Positions 1-11,536 are shown, counted from the first letter of the stretch. The stretch is 47,503 nt of DNA from Chara braunii (GCA_003427395.1 BFEA01000022.1:2378814-2426316), one strand, 5' to 3'. The notes: generated from the letters alone by a model not told the origin. A program made the numbers and translations.

Positions 1-135
1 TTTTTTGATTAGTGGCTCCTTATCTGGGCGATCAACCTCCCTCCCCCCCAGCCCCCCCAACCTTTGTTGTTGGCCCCCTCCGGTCTTCTCTTCCCCATCT
101 GTCTCCGGGTACCCCTACTGCGGCATTGGTGAGTT

Positions 136-298
136 GCCACGTCAGCAGGCCAAGTTAGCAGACCACGTCAGCAGTGACACGTCAGCCGACAGTCGTGCCA
201 CATCAGCAGGCCATGTCAGCGACACGTCAGCCGACAGCCGTGCCACGTCAGTAGTCGAGCAGTACCACGTCAGCAGCAAGGAGTGCCACATCAGCAGT
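136..298. repeat. Tandem array of about ten CACGTCAGC-type 12-mers
   Basis: About ten imperfect copies of a 12-13-bp unit of the form CCACGTCAGCAG lie here, with spacers of 0-10 bp. Most keep ACGTCA or ACATCA. On the other strand the unit reads GCTGACGTGG, which contains the TGACG core bound by plant bZIP factors. The array lies directly upstream of the gag start at 314 and could belong to the element's untranslated leader. Any regulatory role is inference. Confidence 0.7.
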
Positions 299-313
299 CC
301 TCCAGTCTGGTCT

Positions 314-1833
314 ATGCTCACGCGCTCTCAAACAGCCGTCATGGACCAGAAACCATGGGAAACCGTCGAGGCCTATCAGGCCCGGATGCTGGTTTTGATT
401 ACCGAAGCCAAGCAACGGTCGGATGCGGTAGCAGCTGCAGAGAAGAAGAAGGCAGGGGATGCTGAGAAGGCACGTCCGCTAGCAGTAGAACAGCAGCGCC
501 AGCTCGACGAGGCAGCAGCAAAGGCTGCCGATGAAGAACGCAGCCAACGATGCGAGAATGTGTTCAGCGAGGAAAGGGCCTTGCTCACTATGGCAGCGGC
601 ATGGCGGACCGAGGCCGAAGGTGGCGAACTCGGCGACAACGAAGCACGAATCTCGTTGTTGCTCTCCCACCTCACGGACCTCCTGGCAACGTGCATTGCA
701 CAACAGGAGGAATGCATAACCTCGACAACCAGGTCAAGCAAGTTAACAGTCGTCTACAACAGCTGGAACAACGACCTGTCGCCGCCCTCGTCGCCAGCTC
801 CTCCAACACTGCAGATCGCCTCGACACCTTGGAGATCAACGTGGGAACGCTCATGGATGGCGCACGGGCACAGCAAGCGGCTACTCAACAACTGGAGCAG
901 CAGATCTGCGTTGCCGCCGCTGGCCCAAGCACGTCAGCACGTGAGTCAATTCCAAAGGTCGATGGGCAAGAAATCTTTTGCGACTCCACGAAGATGGACC
1001 CGATTCCATGATTCCGCCAGTTCGAGCTTAAGTTAGAGCTTCACCACACGAGCGAAGCCAAGAAGCACGTGTATTTGTACTCCCGACCGGGGGGCGCGTG
1101 CCAAGCATGGTTGGACAACCTATTGCCCACGCACGAAGTGGTGTCTCCGCCTTACACACCAAGATCAGTTGGGCTGATCTGAAGGCAGCATGGCATAAAC
1201 GATTCCAAATCGAGCCGTCGAAAATGAAAGCAATGGACAAGCTGATCAAGTTCCACCAAAACACGCTGCTGAGTGGAGATTGGATTGCCGAGTTTCAATG
1301 CTAAGCGGCCACGCCTAGCGTGCCAATGGGCTTTCAGGCAGTCAAAGACTACTTCATCTCGAGGTCGTGTCCGACATTGTCCACTGCACCGGCTTAAGTC
1401 GCAGACACGCTCACTACAACTGCGGAGCTCTTCGACAAGGCCGCATAAATCATCGTCACGAACACAGAGGCCGATAACCTCTCGCCTGCGGCAGGCCCGA
1501 GCAGAGAACAGCATCAACCGAAAGTGGTCGTGGTCGCGGCAACGCTGTTTGACCCTTCCAAGCGAGGCTGCATCTGCCAATGAGGGGGACAGACTCGCAG
1601 CCGCCCAGGATGGTGGTTGCCTCGGGAAAGGTCGAGGACGCGACAAATCGAAGACAAACACCACATCAAACCCCGGGCCCGGCGCAACAACTCAAGCCCC
1701 ATGGAACCACTATGGACTCTCGGAACACATATACAAGCTACACACAAGATTCTGTTATTGTTTGTGGTGCAACAACGATCTCCACGAAACAGTGGGTTGC
1801 CCTTTGAAAGGCAAGTGCAAACCGGGAAATTGA
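314..1833 (+). pseudogene. Ty3/gypsy element I gag, broken, with CCHC zinc knuckle
   Basis: This is the capsid/nucleocapsid gene of a Ty3/gypsy retrotransposon. The ATG at 314 (MLTRSQT) is the likeliest start, because the upstream in-frame sequence is only the CACGTCA array. The first 130 residues are Ala/Glu/Lys-rich and look coiled-coil. The frame shifts near 715, then a second coiled-coil stretch (LDNQVKQVNSRLQQLEQR) continues in another frame. A retrotransposon gag core with the motif WADLKAAWHKRF follows at about 1165-1300, and a stop comes at 1302. The C-terminal part ends in a CX2CX4HX4C zinc knuckle at 1759-1800 (Cys, Cys, His, Cys all present), which binds genomic RNA in this family. 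At least three frame breaks make it non-functional. Confidence 0.8.
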
Positions 1834-2012
1834 GCACCGTCGGGAGTGAGTCGACGACACTCTCGACACCTTCGGAACCAGTTGCTACGCGTGCGACCGC
1901 CCTTCGTTCCGAGGCACATGTGGAAGTCGATAGTCCGCCCATCTTATATTTTTATGAGGACTATGCTGCCCGACTCGTTCCTACGCTGGGTACTCATGCT
2001 CAAGGATAAGAC

Positions 2013-2900
2013 GTGTGTGCGGCATCTTCTCCATCCGACAACGGCGACTTATCGTCTTCAAGTGGTTCTTCACGGGATGCGGTGTGCGAATTCAACATAG
2101 AGGTATTGGAACCACTCACGTCTGAGGACTTCGCATTGCTTCCTCTCCTGACCACGGACCGCTTGTCGGGACTGCACTCATCTTCACACGTACTTATCCT
2201 TCTATGCACACCACCAACTTCGCCGACGAATGACGAAGTTGCGGTGGGGGATATCCTTGCGTATGTTACCAAGGTGGCCCGCGAGTTTCCCAAGCAGCGG
2301 TACGATGACAATAATGCACCGCTCCTCTATGTTCGCATCCAAGTTGGGCGAGCGTCCTGCATCGCTTTGCTGGATAGCGATGCGACTCGCAATTTCATGA
2401 GCCAAGCCTTTATGCAAAGGGCTGGCCTTGGCGCACGAGTTCGGAGGAAGGCAAACCCAACGACGATAAAGTTGGAGGAGAGAAAGACGCAGCAACTTCT
2501 CAACCGCTATATTGAGGCCGTCCCGGTGTATTTCGCACCTCATGCATGCGAACCGCTCACGTTTGATATTTTGGACACGGACTTCGATATTATTTTCGGA
2601 ATGCCTTGGCTTGCAAGTGCGGATCACATGATCAACTTCCATCGGCGGACTCTTACCGTTCGTGATGCCTTCGGCACCAAAGTGTTGTGTACTATTCCTC
2701 TTCCGCACTCTTCGTTCTGGTGCCAAATGGTGACGGGCAAGTCATTCCAGGATACTTGTGCTTACGAGCAACCCGACGAGATAGGCCTATGTTTCTTAAG
2801 AACCGTCGCAGTAGCCGACTCTTCACCCACGGACTTGTCTTCGGACCCCCGTGTGGTGCGGTTGCTTGACGAGTTTGCCGACATCTTTGAGATACCTTTC
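2013..2900 (+). pseudogene. Ty3/gypsy element I retropepsin region
   Basis: This aspartic protease segment follows gag by about 180 bp. The core runs from about 2325 to 2640. It contains the retropepsin active-site loop at 2373-2381, here Asp-Ser-Asp followed by ATRNF; the family norm is Asp-Ser/Thr-Gly-Ala, so the conserved glycine is replaced. The second hydrophobic strand, DIIFGMPWL, is canonical for plant gypsy proteases. The frame then runs towards the RT linker (EFADIFEIP) and shifts near 2900. The glycine change and the frameshift suggest the enzyme is dead. The N-terminal 100 residues are low-complexity linker. Confidence 0.78.
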
Positions 2901-3475
2901 TGGTGTGGTGCCGGACCAGCCGATCTCTCACGAGATCATTCTTGAGGCCGGTGTCGTGTCGCCGAAAGGTTGCATTTATCGCATGAGCGAGGAGGAGCTT
3001 ACGGTCCTCCGCGCACAACTCGATGACTTGTTGGACAAGGGCTGGATCCGCCCCAGTAGCTTCCCATATGGAGCGCCAGTTCTATTCATACGGAAGAAGA
3101 ACAAGGATTTACGATTGTGCATCGGTTACCGCGAGCTCAACGTACAAACCGTCAAGAATGCGGGACCTCTCCCTGGCATCGACGATCTTCTTGAGTGATT
3201 CGGGATGCGAAGTACTTTTCCAAGTTGGATTTTAAATCGGGGTATCATCAGGTTTCAATCCGCGCGAACGATCGCTATAAATCCACGTTCAAGACGCGGT
3301 ATGGGCATTTTGAGTGGGTGCTCATGCCTTTTGGCCTCACCAATGGCCCGACGACCTTTCAAGCGACAATGACCAACGAGTTCCGTGCGATGTTGGACCG
3401 GTTCGTGCTGGTCTACTTAGACGATATCCTCATTTATAGTCGGACATTGGAGGATTATCTTGAGCACCTTTGATG
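2900..3475 (+). pseudogene. Ty3/gypsy element I reverse transcriptase, fingers and palm
   Basis: Reverse transcriptase copies the element's RNA into cDNA. The first segment (2900-3198) has the fingers motifs [16 protein letters not shown] and LCIGYREL; the usual Asp in C-x-D-Y-R is Gly here. A stop at 3198 interrupts the frame. The second segment (3195-3473) restarts with FSKLDFKSGYHQ (first catalytic Asp), the conserved MPFGLTNGPTTFQ block, and the catalytic YLDD box at 3414-3425. A further stop lies at 3471. The stops and the Asp-to-Gly change mark it as a decayed copy. Order and motifs are unambiguous for the Ty3/gypsy family. Confidence 0.88.
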
Positions 3476-3476
3476 C

Positions 3477-4250
3477 GTGTTCGGGACGCTCTGCCGCGCC
3501 AAGTACAAAGCCAACCGCGACAAGTGTGAATTGTTCAGCAAGAGCTGGAATACTTGGGCCATTTCGTCACACCGGAGGGCATCAGTCCATTGTCGGACAA
3601 GATTCAAGCCATCCAAAAGTGGCCGGAGCCGCGGAACGTCACGGATGTCCGTTCGTTTCTTGGCCTTGCCGGTTACTACCAACGTTTTATCAAGGGATAC
3701 TTTAAGATCACGGTCCACTTAACCAAGCTTCAATCCGAGGATCGGCCGTTCGACTTCGGTGAGGATGTGCGGGGTTCATTTCTGACGCTCAAAGCCGCAT
3801 TCTTATCCACGACGGTCTTGCGCATCTACGACCCGCTATTGCCAACAAGCGTCACTACGGATGCATCGGACTATGGCATTGGGGGCGTCCTCGAGCAACA
3901 GGATGGCGTGAACTGGCGCCCGGCCGAGTATTTCAACAAGAAAGTGCCCATCGTGCGCTCAATCGACGATGCACGAACGAAGGAGTTCCTAGCCTTCGTC
4001 CACGCGCTCAAGCGGTGGCGGCACTTTCTCCTTGGTCGGAGTCAATTCTGATGGGTAATGGACAATAATCCGTTGGTCTTTTACAAGACCCAAGACGCGA
4101 TCAATCGCACCATCACTCGTTGGATGGCTTTCATCGACCAATTTGACTTTTTTTCCCGATCACATTCCGAGGACGTCAAACCATTTTGCAGATGCTCTTT
4201 CACGGCGTTTGGATCATTGTACCGCGGCCTATTCGACCTTCGAGATCGAT
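3477..4250 (+). pseudogene. Ty3/gypsy element I RT thumb and RNase H
   Basis: This continues the RT. The segment 3554-4051 opens with the connection motif FLGLAGYYQRFIKGY, then passes into RNase H with TTDASDYGIGGVLEQ (catalytic Asp) and the KEFLAFVHALKRWRHFL helix. A stop falls at 4049. The RNase H tail continues at 4058-4190 and shifts frame near 4150, where the family's IPRTSNHFADALSRR block appears in the next frame. RNase H removes the RNA strand of the RNA:DNA hybrid. It has several frame breaks and is not functional. Confidence 0.85.
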
Positions 4251-4500
4251 GACGACCTGTGGGACAGCTTCATCCGTGGCTACCAAGTCGACCACGAGTT
4301 TCGTGACAAGTACATGAACTACTCCTCTCCTAATCCGGCGCAATCTCACTACCGGATCCAAAAGGGATACTTGCTTGTCCACATGGGGGGGAAGGATCTT
4401 CTTTGGGTTCCAAGCAACTCTCATTCGCGGACTCGGCTTCTTGGCAAGTTCCACGACGTTGTCGAGTGCATCGGTCCGGCACCGCACAAGGCAGGGCGGG
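4143..4500 (+). pseudogene. Ty3/gypsy element I RNase H/integrase linker, truncated
   Basis: After the HFADALSRR block the reading frame continues through the linker (YRIQKGYLLVHMGG, LLWVPSN) into the first residues of the integrase HHCC zinc-binding domain (LLGKFHD at about 4437-4457). Similarity stops within the next 15 codons. The remaining ORF to 4535 does not look like integrase. The integrase of the same element type resumes 7 kb downstream at 11537. That copy also includes its own HD dipeptide, so the two pieces overlap by a few codons. Confidence 0.7.
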
Positions 4501-5950
4501 ACCCTCCCGACCGCGTCACGCAGGAGTTGGTCTGATCCTCGTCGCGAATACACATGGAGCTTCCGCAAGCCGCTTCGGCCGAGTGCGCCAGCCATACCTC
4601 TCGCGAGCCCCTACGACAGGATAGGGCCTACGCGAGGCACGACTTACCTCCACCTTACGGGAGTTGTCACCTCCCTTCGGTGGCGTATCCCCGCCAAGCT
4701 ACTAGTCCACAGTACGAAAGTTAATCAGTTGCAATCGCAGAGGTGGACCAGCCGAGGGCGTTTGTCGTACACTATAGCATAGGGGGTACGTGCGGTTTTA
4801 CCCCTCTATCGGACCCGCACGCGAACCGACATCTTGGGGGGCTGAGATCCCAAGCGCGACTCGTCGTCGGTCGACTAGGACGCATCCCACACACCACGCG
4901 TACACCACTCTAAAGAGCATAAAAATAAAAGCACACACACATATGCATACATATACGGAACGACACAAAACAAACAACACGACAACACTCCTAGTCCCTT
5001 AGTAGCCATCCCATAACTCTCCGATGCGGAAATCGGATAGGCGCCGCGCGCTAGACTTAATATAAAATCGCGTGGACACGGGACCTTTCCATTTCGACTA
5101 GCAATGCATGAGTACGCAAGTAGTCGCAATGATGGCGTACTATGTAGTGCCCATAATCAAGCGGTCCCTCGTGGATCCGAGTACCGCTTATGACATTCAA
5201 GTGTCAAACTCGAAGTATCGTGAGGGTCTACCCCTTCACGATATTGCACGGCTGAAGGAATAGTCGTGCGGCCTCCGCGACACCTTTAGACTGAGTGCCC
5301 CGGTAGGCAGGGCAAATAGCCTCTGCGCGAGGGGTGATTCCTTCCAGGCAGAGTCTAGGACCTTGGATGTGCTGGACAAGGACCTCGAATCCGGGTCCAG
5401 GACCAGCGTCCGATTAAAAAAAAAATCTTTAAGAAGCATACAACACATAGAGGGGTTTTTCCCCCTTTCCCAATCTTAATCTCGATTAAACCCTTAAGCG
5501 CAGGCCCTTCGGGCCACGCAAAACACCCAACATAGGTATATATGAAAATGGGGAATAAATATGTGACAATCACTTCTCACAATCACAGTGAGACTCCTCA
5601 CAGCCATATATATGTGTGCGATCGCAGGCAGTCAAATCCAAAATCCGAACCACAGAACATACCTGCAATCACATTAAAGAGTCAATCAAAAGTCCATACA
5701 CTGCACAGAGTCAACTTCAACCAATCTCTATACGCATACCCCTTGCTTTAGCCATGCAAGCCCCAACCTTTGTCCAACCTCCCATAATTAAATACGCAGT
5801 ACCTTTGTTAAATGACCATTCAATAGAAGTCTGGGTGAAAACCTTAATAAAACAACAAAAACCACCAGGGCTAAAGCCTTTTAGGTTGAGTATTGAGGGT
5901 GAATTGGAGTTGAGTCGTAGACCGACGAATCGACAACCGACCTGCTATCA
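4500..5950. other. Non-coding stretch, no gene recognised
   Basis: No family could be assigned in any frame. The DNA is GC-rich to about 4880 and then turns AT-richer. It holds a short CA-rich run near 4930-4965 and a compact perfect hairpin with 5-bp arms (GGCCC and GGGCC, loop TTC) at 5503-5515. The small open frames have no recognisable domains. Confidence 0.5.
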
Positions 5951-6232
5951 GTGATAACATAAGGTGATCCTTGTAGGATCAAGTTGAATCTAGTCCTGAT
6001 TTCGAATCAAACGTTCAAGAGGACCTGTAACACAAGACAGACCAATCCCCAAGCTAGATCTATGAGTCCAAATCGAGAGTAATCTCCATATCACGATTTC
6101 ACCAAGAATCATTCTACGTAACTAATCCTGAGTCTACCCCTAAGTCGGTGTCTAATGAAAAGGTAGACCTTTGGCAGAATCTCCTCTATATAGACTGGAT
6201 TGCCAGATTTGCCACCTGTCAAAATATAATCC

Positions 6233-6870
6233 AACTCCTCTATACTAAGAAAATTTCGGCAGTGTTTTCTGTAGGAAAAGTGTCTTTCTAGAATTTATAG
6301 TAATTCAAATACGAAAATAAAATCCAAACTCTAATTCTGGAAAGTGAAATTTTGTCTAACTCCTTGAATTAGTAAAAAATTGGGCAACATCTCCTTTAGA
6401 AAGGTAGACTTCCCGGATTTATACTAAGTCAGATAGGAACTCATAAGCCAGACTTGAGTTCGACTTCAAGACAAAGTTCAACTAACCCCTTAGATTTGTA
6501 GAAAGTTTGGCAGCGCTTCCCGTAGAGAAAGTGTTATTCCAAGATTTGATCAGAGTTAAGTTCAAAGTTTAGAAAATAACTTTGACTTCCCAAAGTCCAA
6601 TTTTGTCTAACTCCTTGAATAAGCAAAAAATTGGGCAGCACTCCTTTTATAAAAGAAGACTTCCCATATTTTTACTAAGTCATGTATATAATTTATACAA
6701 ACTGAGATTTTGAAACCCAAAATTTGACTAACTCCTTGGTTTTGCACAAATTTCGGCTAGCTTTTGAAACCCAAAATTTGACTAACCCCTTGGTTTTGCA
6801 GAAATTTCGGTAGCGCTTCCCGTAGAGAAAGTGTTTATCAAGATTTATACAAGACGAAGTATAATAAAAG
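6233..6870. repeat. About 125-bp imperfect tandem repeat with a conserved stem-loop
   Basis: Four full copies plus partial ones are visible, with equivalent points near 6258, 6382, 6510 and 6634 (spacing 124-126 bp). A rearranged double copy lies at 6728-6850. The unit reads roughly TAACYCCTTG, an A-rich stretch, TTGGGCAGC, CTTCCCGTAGAGAAAG and a T-rich end. In each full copy a short arm before CAGC can pair with one about 27 bp later: GGG with CCC (6383-6412), TTGG with CCAA (6507-6542), TGGG with CCCA (6632-6666). An inner stem sits between them. No reading frame is conserved. The function is unknown. Confidence 0.65.
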
Positions 6871-7143
6871 ATCCCCAAAAAATGCAGAAATTGACCTAAG
6901 AAAAAAAAACTTGGCTCAGAAAATGCAAAAATTGAAACTAACTCCTATAGCTCTAGCATGTGGCGAGCAACTAAAGCAATTACCTATCAAACTGAATCTC
7001 AGACTAAGTAATAATCTCACTCGGCCACATGCAGGCCAAACCGCAAATGTAAGTACTCTCACCACCCCAAAGTCATCTTGTCAAACAATAGTTCATAATC
7101 TCTCAATGATTTATCCCTTTATACCCAACTTACATAGGGCATA

Positions 7144-7870
7144 TAGACCACCCAATCTTATGGGAACCTTTCTAGCTCAGCCGTAGAATATATACAAACG
7201 CAGGGCACTACAACTTTTCTCTTCTTTCGGTACATGACTAGGTTAGCCAGCCTAGTTGCTTTGAACCATTTAAGTATCCAAGTTATATATAACTATCTGC
7301 ACTTTGTCTTTTAAGGCAACATATGACTGAACCGGTCATCTTGGATCAAAATTCAGTCGGTCCCTTCTTACCACAATTTTTATTCTGAATTCACACTCTC
7401 TTCAGTTGGTGATAAGCTATAGTCAGACCATCCAATCTTATGGAAAAATGTCTGACTAGCCTGTTCATAAGCAAGTAATATAAGATATAAACAAATTTAG
7501 CCTTTTTGTTCCAGCATGTGCGTGGCTCGACACCAGACCACCCAATCTTATGGCAACTTGTCCAGTCCTTCGCCTGAATTTCCCCTATCAGAATAAAGCA
7601 AGAGAGGGTCAAGGTCATTCAATCTTATGGAACCTGCCCAACCCCCTTTTCAGAAACTAACAAAACATAAGAAAACCCCAAGGAAAATAAGGCGACCAAA
7701 CCATCCAATCTTATGGAAAAATGCTTGGTCCCTAAAAATCAAGCACAGACAACCCTCGCAAGTCAAAGCAACCAGACCACCCAATCTTATGGGAACTTGT
7801 CTAGTCCTTCACGCAATCAAAGAAAAACATAGCATTAGGCCCTCCAATCTTATGGAGACTCTCCCAGCCT
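7144..7870. repeat. Seven dispersed copies of a nested stem-loop with ATCTTA loop
   Basis: Seven copies of an approximately 31-nt motif centred on YCCAATCTTATGGR occur at 7144-7174, 7420-7458, 7535-7563, 7611-7640, 7694-7730, 7772-7804 and 7837-7866. Each has an inner 4-bp stem (CCCA/TGGG or TCCA/TGGA, one TTCA/TGGA) closing the invariant hexaloop ATCTTA. In most copies three nucleotides (usually CCA) precede the inner stem and six follow it, and an outer stem then pairs in the same register. The outer arms differ: TAGA/TCTA, TAGTCAGA/TCTGACTA, GACCAA/TTGGTC, AGA/TCT. Copies 3, 4 and 7 have only about 2 bp of outer stem. The flanking DNA between copies is unrelated. No protein is encoded across the array. 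Confidence 0.75.
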
Positions 7871-7879
7871 TTGGTTGAC

Positions 7880-10800
7880 CCAGTCAAACATGCAATACTG
7901 CCTTTCTCCCATCCTTCCCCCAGATGCAATCCCACCATCTGCTTTCAGTCCATGCAACAAAAACCTGAAATTGAATTTGCACAATCATTCCTTTATTTAA
8001 GTCTGGTTTGTCCTGAAAGTCAAAATGAAAGTCAAAGTAGGGATGCAGGCAATATACTCAGTCAAACATAGCAAGAAATACAGATAGGGGTTATAACTGG
8101 GTTTATAAAAGGAGATGAAAGGTTACCTCTCTGTTCCCTGCCTCCAGAACTCTGGAGTTCCAGCAGAGCTTTCACAAACGGTGGGTTGACTCCCCACAGA
8201 GTCTTGCTGCGGTCCTATGGGTTGCAATCCAGCCTGCCGCCTTCCTCTCGTAACAGGACTAGACTGAGAGTAAGAAAGACAGAATGAGGGGTTTCAGACT
8301 CTCGAGATACAAGAGAGGGACAACTCAACTCGCAGGAGAGGGCCTTGATGCCTTCAATCGCCCGAGGGCCCCACGATGATGGTCAAAATGCATAGCACAC
8401 TTGGTCAACTGTAGTCAAACCGCCTGTTGCTGACCTCCCCTGACGACCTTTCGAACTCGCAACAATACTCCGTCCTGAAGTACCGAATCACTCTTACCAA
8501 GTGTCACAGTTCAATCTTGAGCTACGCATCCTTGGACTGCTTTATTCTAATAGAGCCTGTCCTTCTTGCGCTGTAATTGAAAAGCTAGGAAAGGGCGGCA
8601 GAACCTTAACGGAGTGTGGCGCCCAAGGCCGCCGTACGTAGTTGCAGGCAAAAGCCAACGGAATGCCGCGACAAGTCAACTATACACAGTCATCAATCAA
8701 GAATATGACGATCGCAACCTTGTTATTCAACAACCACAACCTCAGCATCCGCCTTACGGTCCGAAATCAACAATCGCACGGATTAAACACCATCAACCTA
8801 ACTGCAGAAGCACGTGGTCAGAAGTACACTGATCACAACTTAAACACACGGGTTGTGGGTAAAGAGCCCAGCTATCTCTCTCTCCGTAATGAAGCAGCAG
8901 TGTGGTCCAACTGACCGTGCAGTGGGAGGAGTGCACACAGATACCTGCCGCGCAATCCTCACCAAACCCCGACAACATCCATTCCACAGTTGGACTCTCG
9001 CCACTTCGGTCTGCAGAATGAGCAGCACGCTAGCCTATAGGCCAGCCTCCAAACCTGCTGCTCACTCTCGACTATCCCAACCTGCAAGGTAAACAGTGTA
9101 TCGATCAGCAAATAGATCTGAACTCCAGTTGATTTCCCTGGTGCGCAGGCTGCTGGGATGAGCTACACACCGGCCAGCAGATTCGACTAGTCGAAATGGA
9201 TTTTCCTCAGATCGTGAGGAAATGCGACCCCCAACTCTCTGCTTTGATGAGCGTAAATGACCAGACTCCTGGCCATGCCCGGTAAACTTTCCTTTCTCTC
9301 TCTCTCCCTTTGCTTCATTCGATACCCGGCTGCTTCGTTCTTCCTTCCTCGCCACCTTCCTTGCTTAACGCACCTGGCCAGTACTCCGGCCAGGTTCACA
9401 GACCTTGAGAACCACCTTGATCGAGAACACCCTGTAGACGAGCGCTTGGTTGACGAAAGTTACGAGGAAGAGCATCACCGGACAAGCCTTCCCTCTTTCA
9501 CACTCCTATGTGCGGCAACTGCGCACATGTACATTGAACTCTAGGCCCTTCGACCTGGAGTGGAGATAAGCATGATCCTTTAAGGTCATGAACGGACCAC
9601 AATGGCTGTCAAAACGGGGCGATTATTATGCACGCAGAAGTCAGCTCAGTGAAAGCAGAAAATAAGGATGAATTTTTTACTAAAGTATCGACAAATACAT
9701 TTGTGATATTTAAACGAACCTCGGTCGTGGTCAAGATCCGGGTCATCGTCTCTCCGCTTCAGTACGCATCATAGGTATGCAGCTCGCGTTCTTCCCTACA
9801 TCATCACTTCTAACTCCCCATCTCATCTCTTCGTAACTCTCATCTTCTCTCTCAGTCTGCTCGCTCTCGCAACTCTTCGCTCCCTTAGTAATGAGACTGC
9901 CCACTAAATCCCGAATCTGACACCATAGTTAGATTCGCCTGGTTTGATAATCTCGAGGTCTCATCTTTTCCTGCCCGATTTCATCAAGTATCGGGTGCGA
10001 TATAAGCCTTTGGCCCCTACCATAGCCCACTTCACCTTCGCGCCGCGCACCTCCTTTCCTCTACCACTCCCAACCTAACCCTTTATCATTAAAACCAACA
10101 CCGCCATTAGATCCGCCATGGCTTAAAACCCCTATTTCCTTCTTCTACCCAACAAATTTCATCAAGCATCGTGCGAGTAGACTACTCCTTGCTGCGCTCA
10201 CGCTCGTTCCTCCACCATCTCTTCTACCGAATGCATCCGACGCCAATCCTTGTCAGATTTATCTCTCGCACTTCTACTCTGCTCCCGACCTTTTGCCCCG
10301 ATGCCTTTCCTTCCCTTGTTGCGCTAATCTGCCCGCTGGCTCAGACACTACCGCGAATGTTGATCGAACACAGGCGGCAAGACGGTGTTCATGACTATCG
10401 GAATCTGCTAAGGAGTAACTAACAACTCGCCAACCGAATCAACTAGTTGAGCAATCGGTTTCGGAGAAAAAACGATGGTGTCGTGGTGTACGGCGACTTA
10501 TGCTTGGTTGTGTTGGCAATTTCCGACGCCGCGTCGGGTAGGAGAACTCAGGTCCCTTGCGAGGTCTGAAAATGTGAGCTCGGTGAGGCGGGCCCAGGTA
10601 CTGACACTGTTGGTAGTAGCAACTTTCAACGAAGGTCTTTGAGGATCGAAGTGCCTCGACACTGTTGCGGTCTTTTAACAACGTCCTGGACTGCTATCGA
10701 GTCACCACGTCGGGGCACGATCCACCATCTTCTGGGTTTTCAACGGGCATGCTCGCACTCGACTCCTTTCGCAGCCCACGGTGGGCCGCGGACTACTTCC

Positions 10801-10910
10801 ACACCAGGCCTCACCACCTCGATTTCTTCGTCCTGTGGGTTAATCACCCACCGGCCCGCATGCGCGTTGAACTCCTCGGTTCCGACGCTGCGTCCGGTCC
10901 GAAAGGAATA
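7880..10910. other. Non-coding stretch, no gene recognised
   Basis: No ORF in this 3-kb stretch resembles a known family. Composition moves from AT-rich (to about 8100) to mixed. A perfect hairpin with 6-bp arms CTCCAG/CTGGAG lies at 8143-8158. Pyrimidine-rich stretches occur at 9290-9330 and 9820-9870. The open frames at 9257-9544 and 10665-10925 are the longest but have no motif or codon pattern I can defend. Confidence 0.45.
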
Positions 10911-10918
10911 ACAAAACT

Positions 10919-10920
10919 AA

Positions 10921-10955
<35 letters not shown>
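10919..10955. repeat. (AAT)n microsatellite
   Basis: About twelve uninterrupted AAT/ATA units. It encodes only homopolymeric amino-acid runs and is treated as simple sequence. Confidence 0.95.
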
Positions 10956-10957
<2 letters not shown>

Positions 10958-11180
10958 GTTAAAAGAAAGAACCGCACGACGAAGAAAACAGAAAAAAACT
11001 TCCATATAAAACCATGGGGGATAGCCTCTCCAGGTCCTCAACCCCTTGGTTCCCTTTGCGCTGCTCCGACGCTTCAACACCCTCGCTTGCCGGTCTTGAT
11101 CCCTGAACCTCTCTGATGAAAATCTGATGCTGCAACAAATAGTGTTAGGTCCAAGGTTGGGTCTAGTGTTGGCGGACACC

Positions 11181-11188
11181 TATATAAA
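11181..11188 (+). promoter_or_regulatory. TATA-like box upstream of the integrase fragment
   Basis: TATATAAA stands in GC-richer surroundings about 350 bp before the gypsy integrase fragment. It resembles a Pol II TATA box and might belong to an LTR-like or promoter segment at 11100-11500, but no LTR ends could be placed. Weak evidence. Confidence 0.3.
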
Positions 11189-11536
11189 TGGATACCGCGC
11201 AACGTGCCTATCCACCGGAACTCTTTCAAAACCACACTATTATCAATGTCGTCCTTCGTACGTACACACCTGTCATTGGCAAGCGCATTAATCGAAAGAC
11301 AAAAAAATCATTTTAATTCTAGTTTAATCAGAAATAAAGACCTGGTCGGCGAACAACGCCGGTTTCAACAATCATCAAAGAGCAAAAGAAATCACGCACG
11401 CTTTAAGTGTGTGCGCCCACACACTCTCTACTCTAGTCAACCATCTAGTCAATGTAAACCTCAGATACCGCCACATCTCGCACGGTATACTTAAACTCTA
11501 AATTTTCTATCGTTTGCAAAAAAATAGGGCGGATAT

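Noticed and set aside
10665-10925. Possible coding exon
   Set aside because: No domain, no splice sites of quality, and neighbouring frames are equally open.
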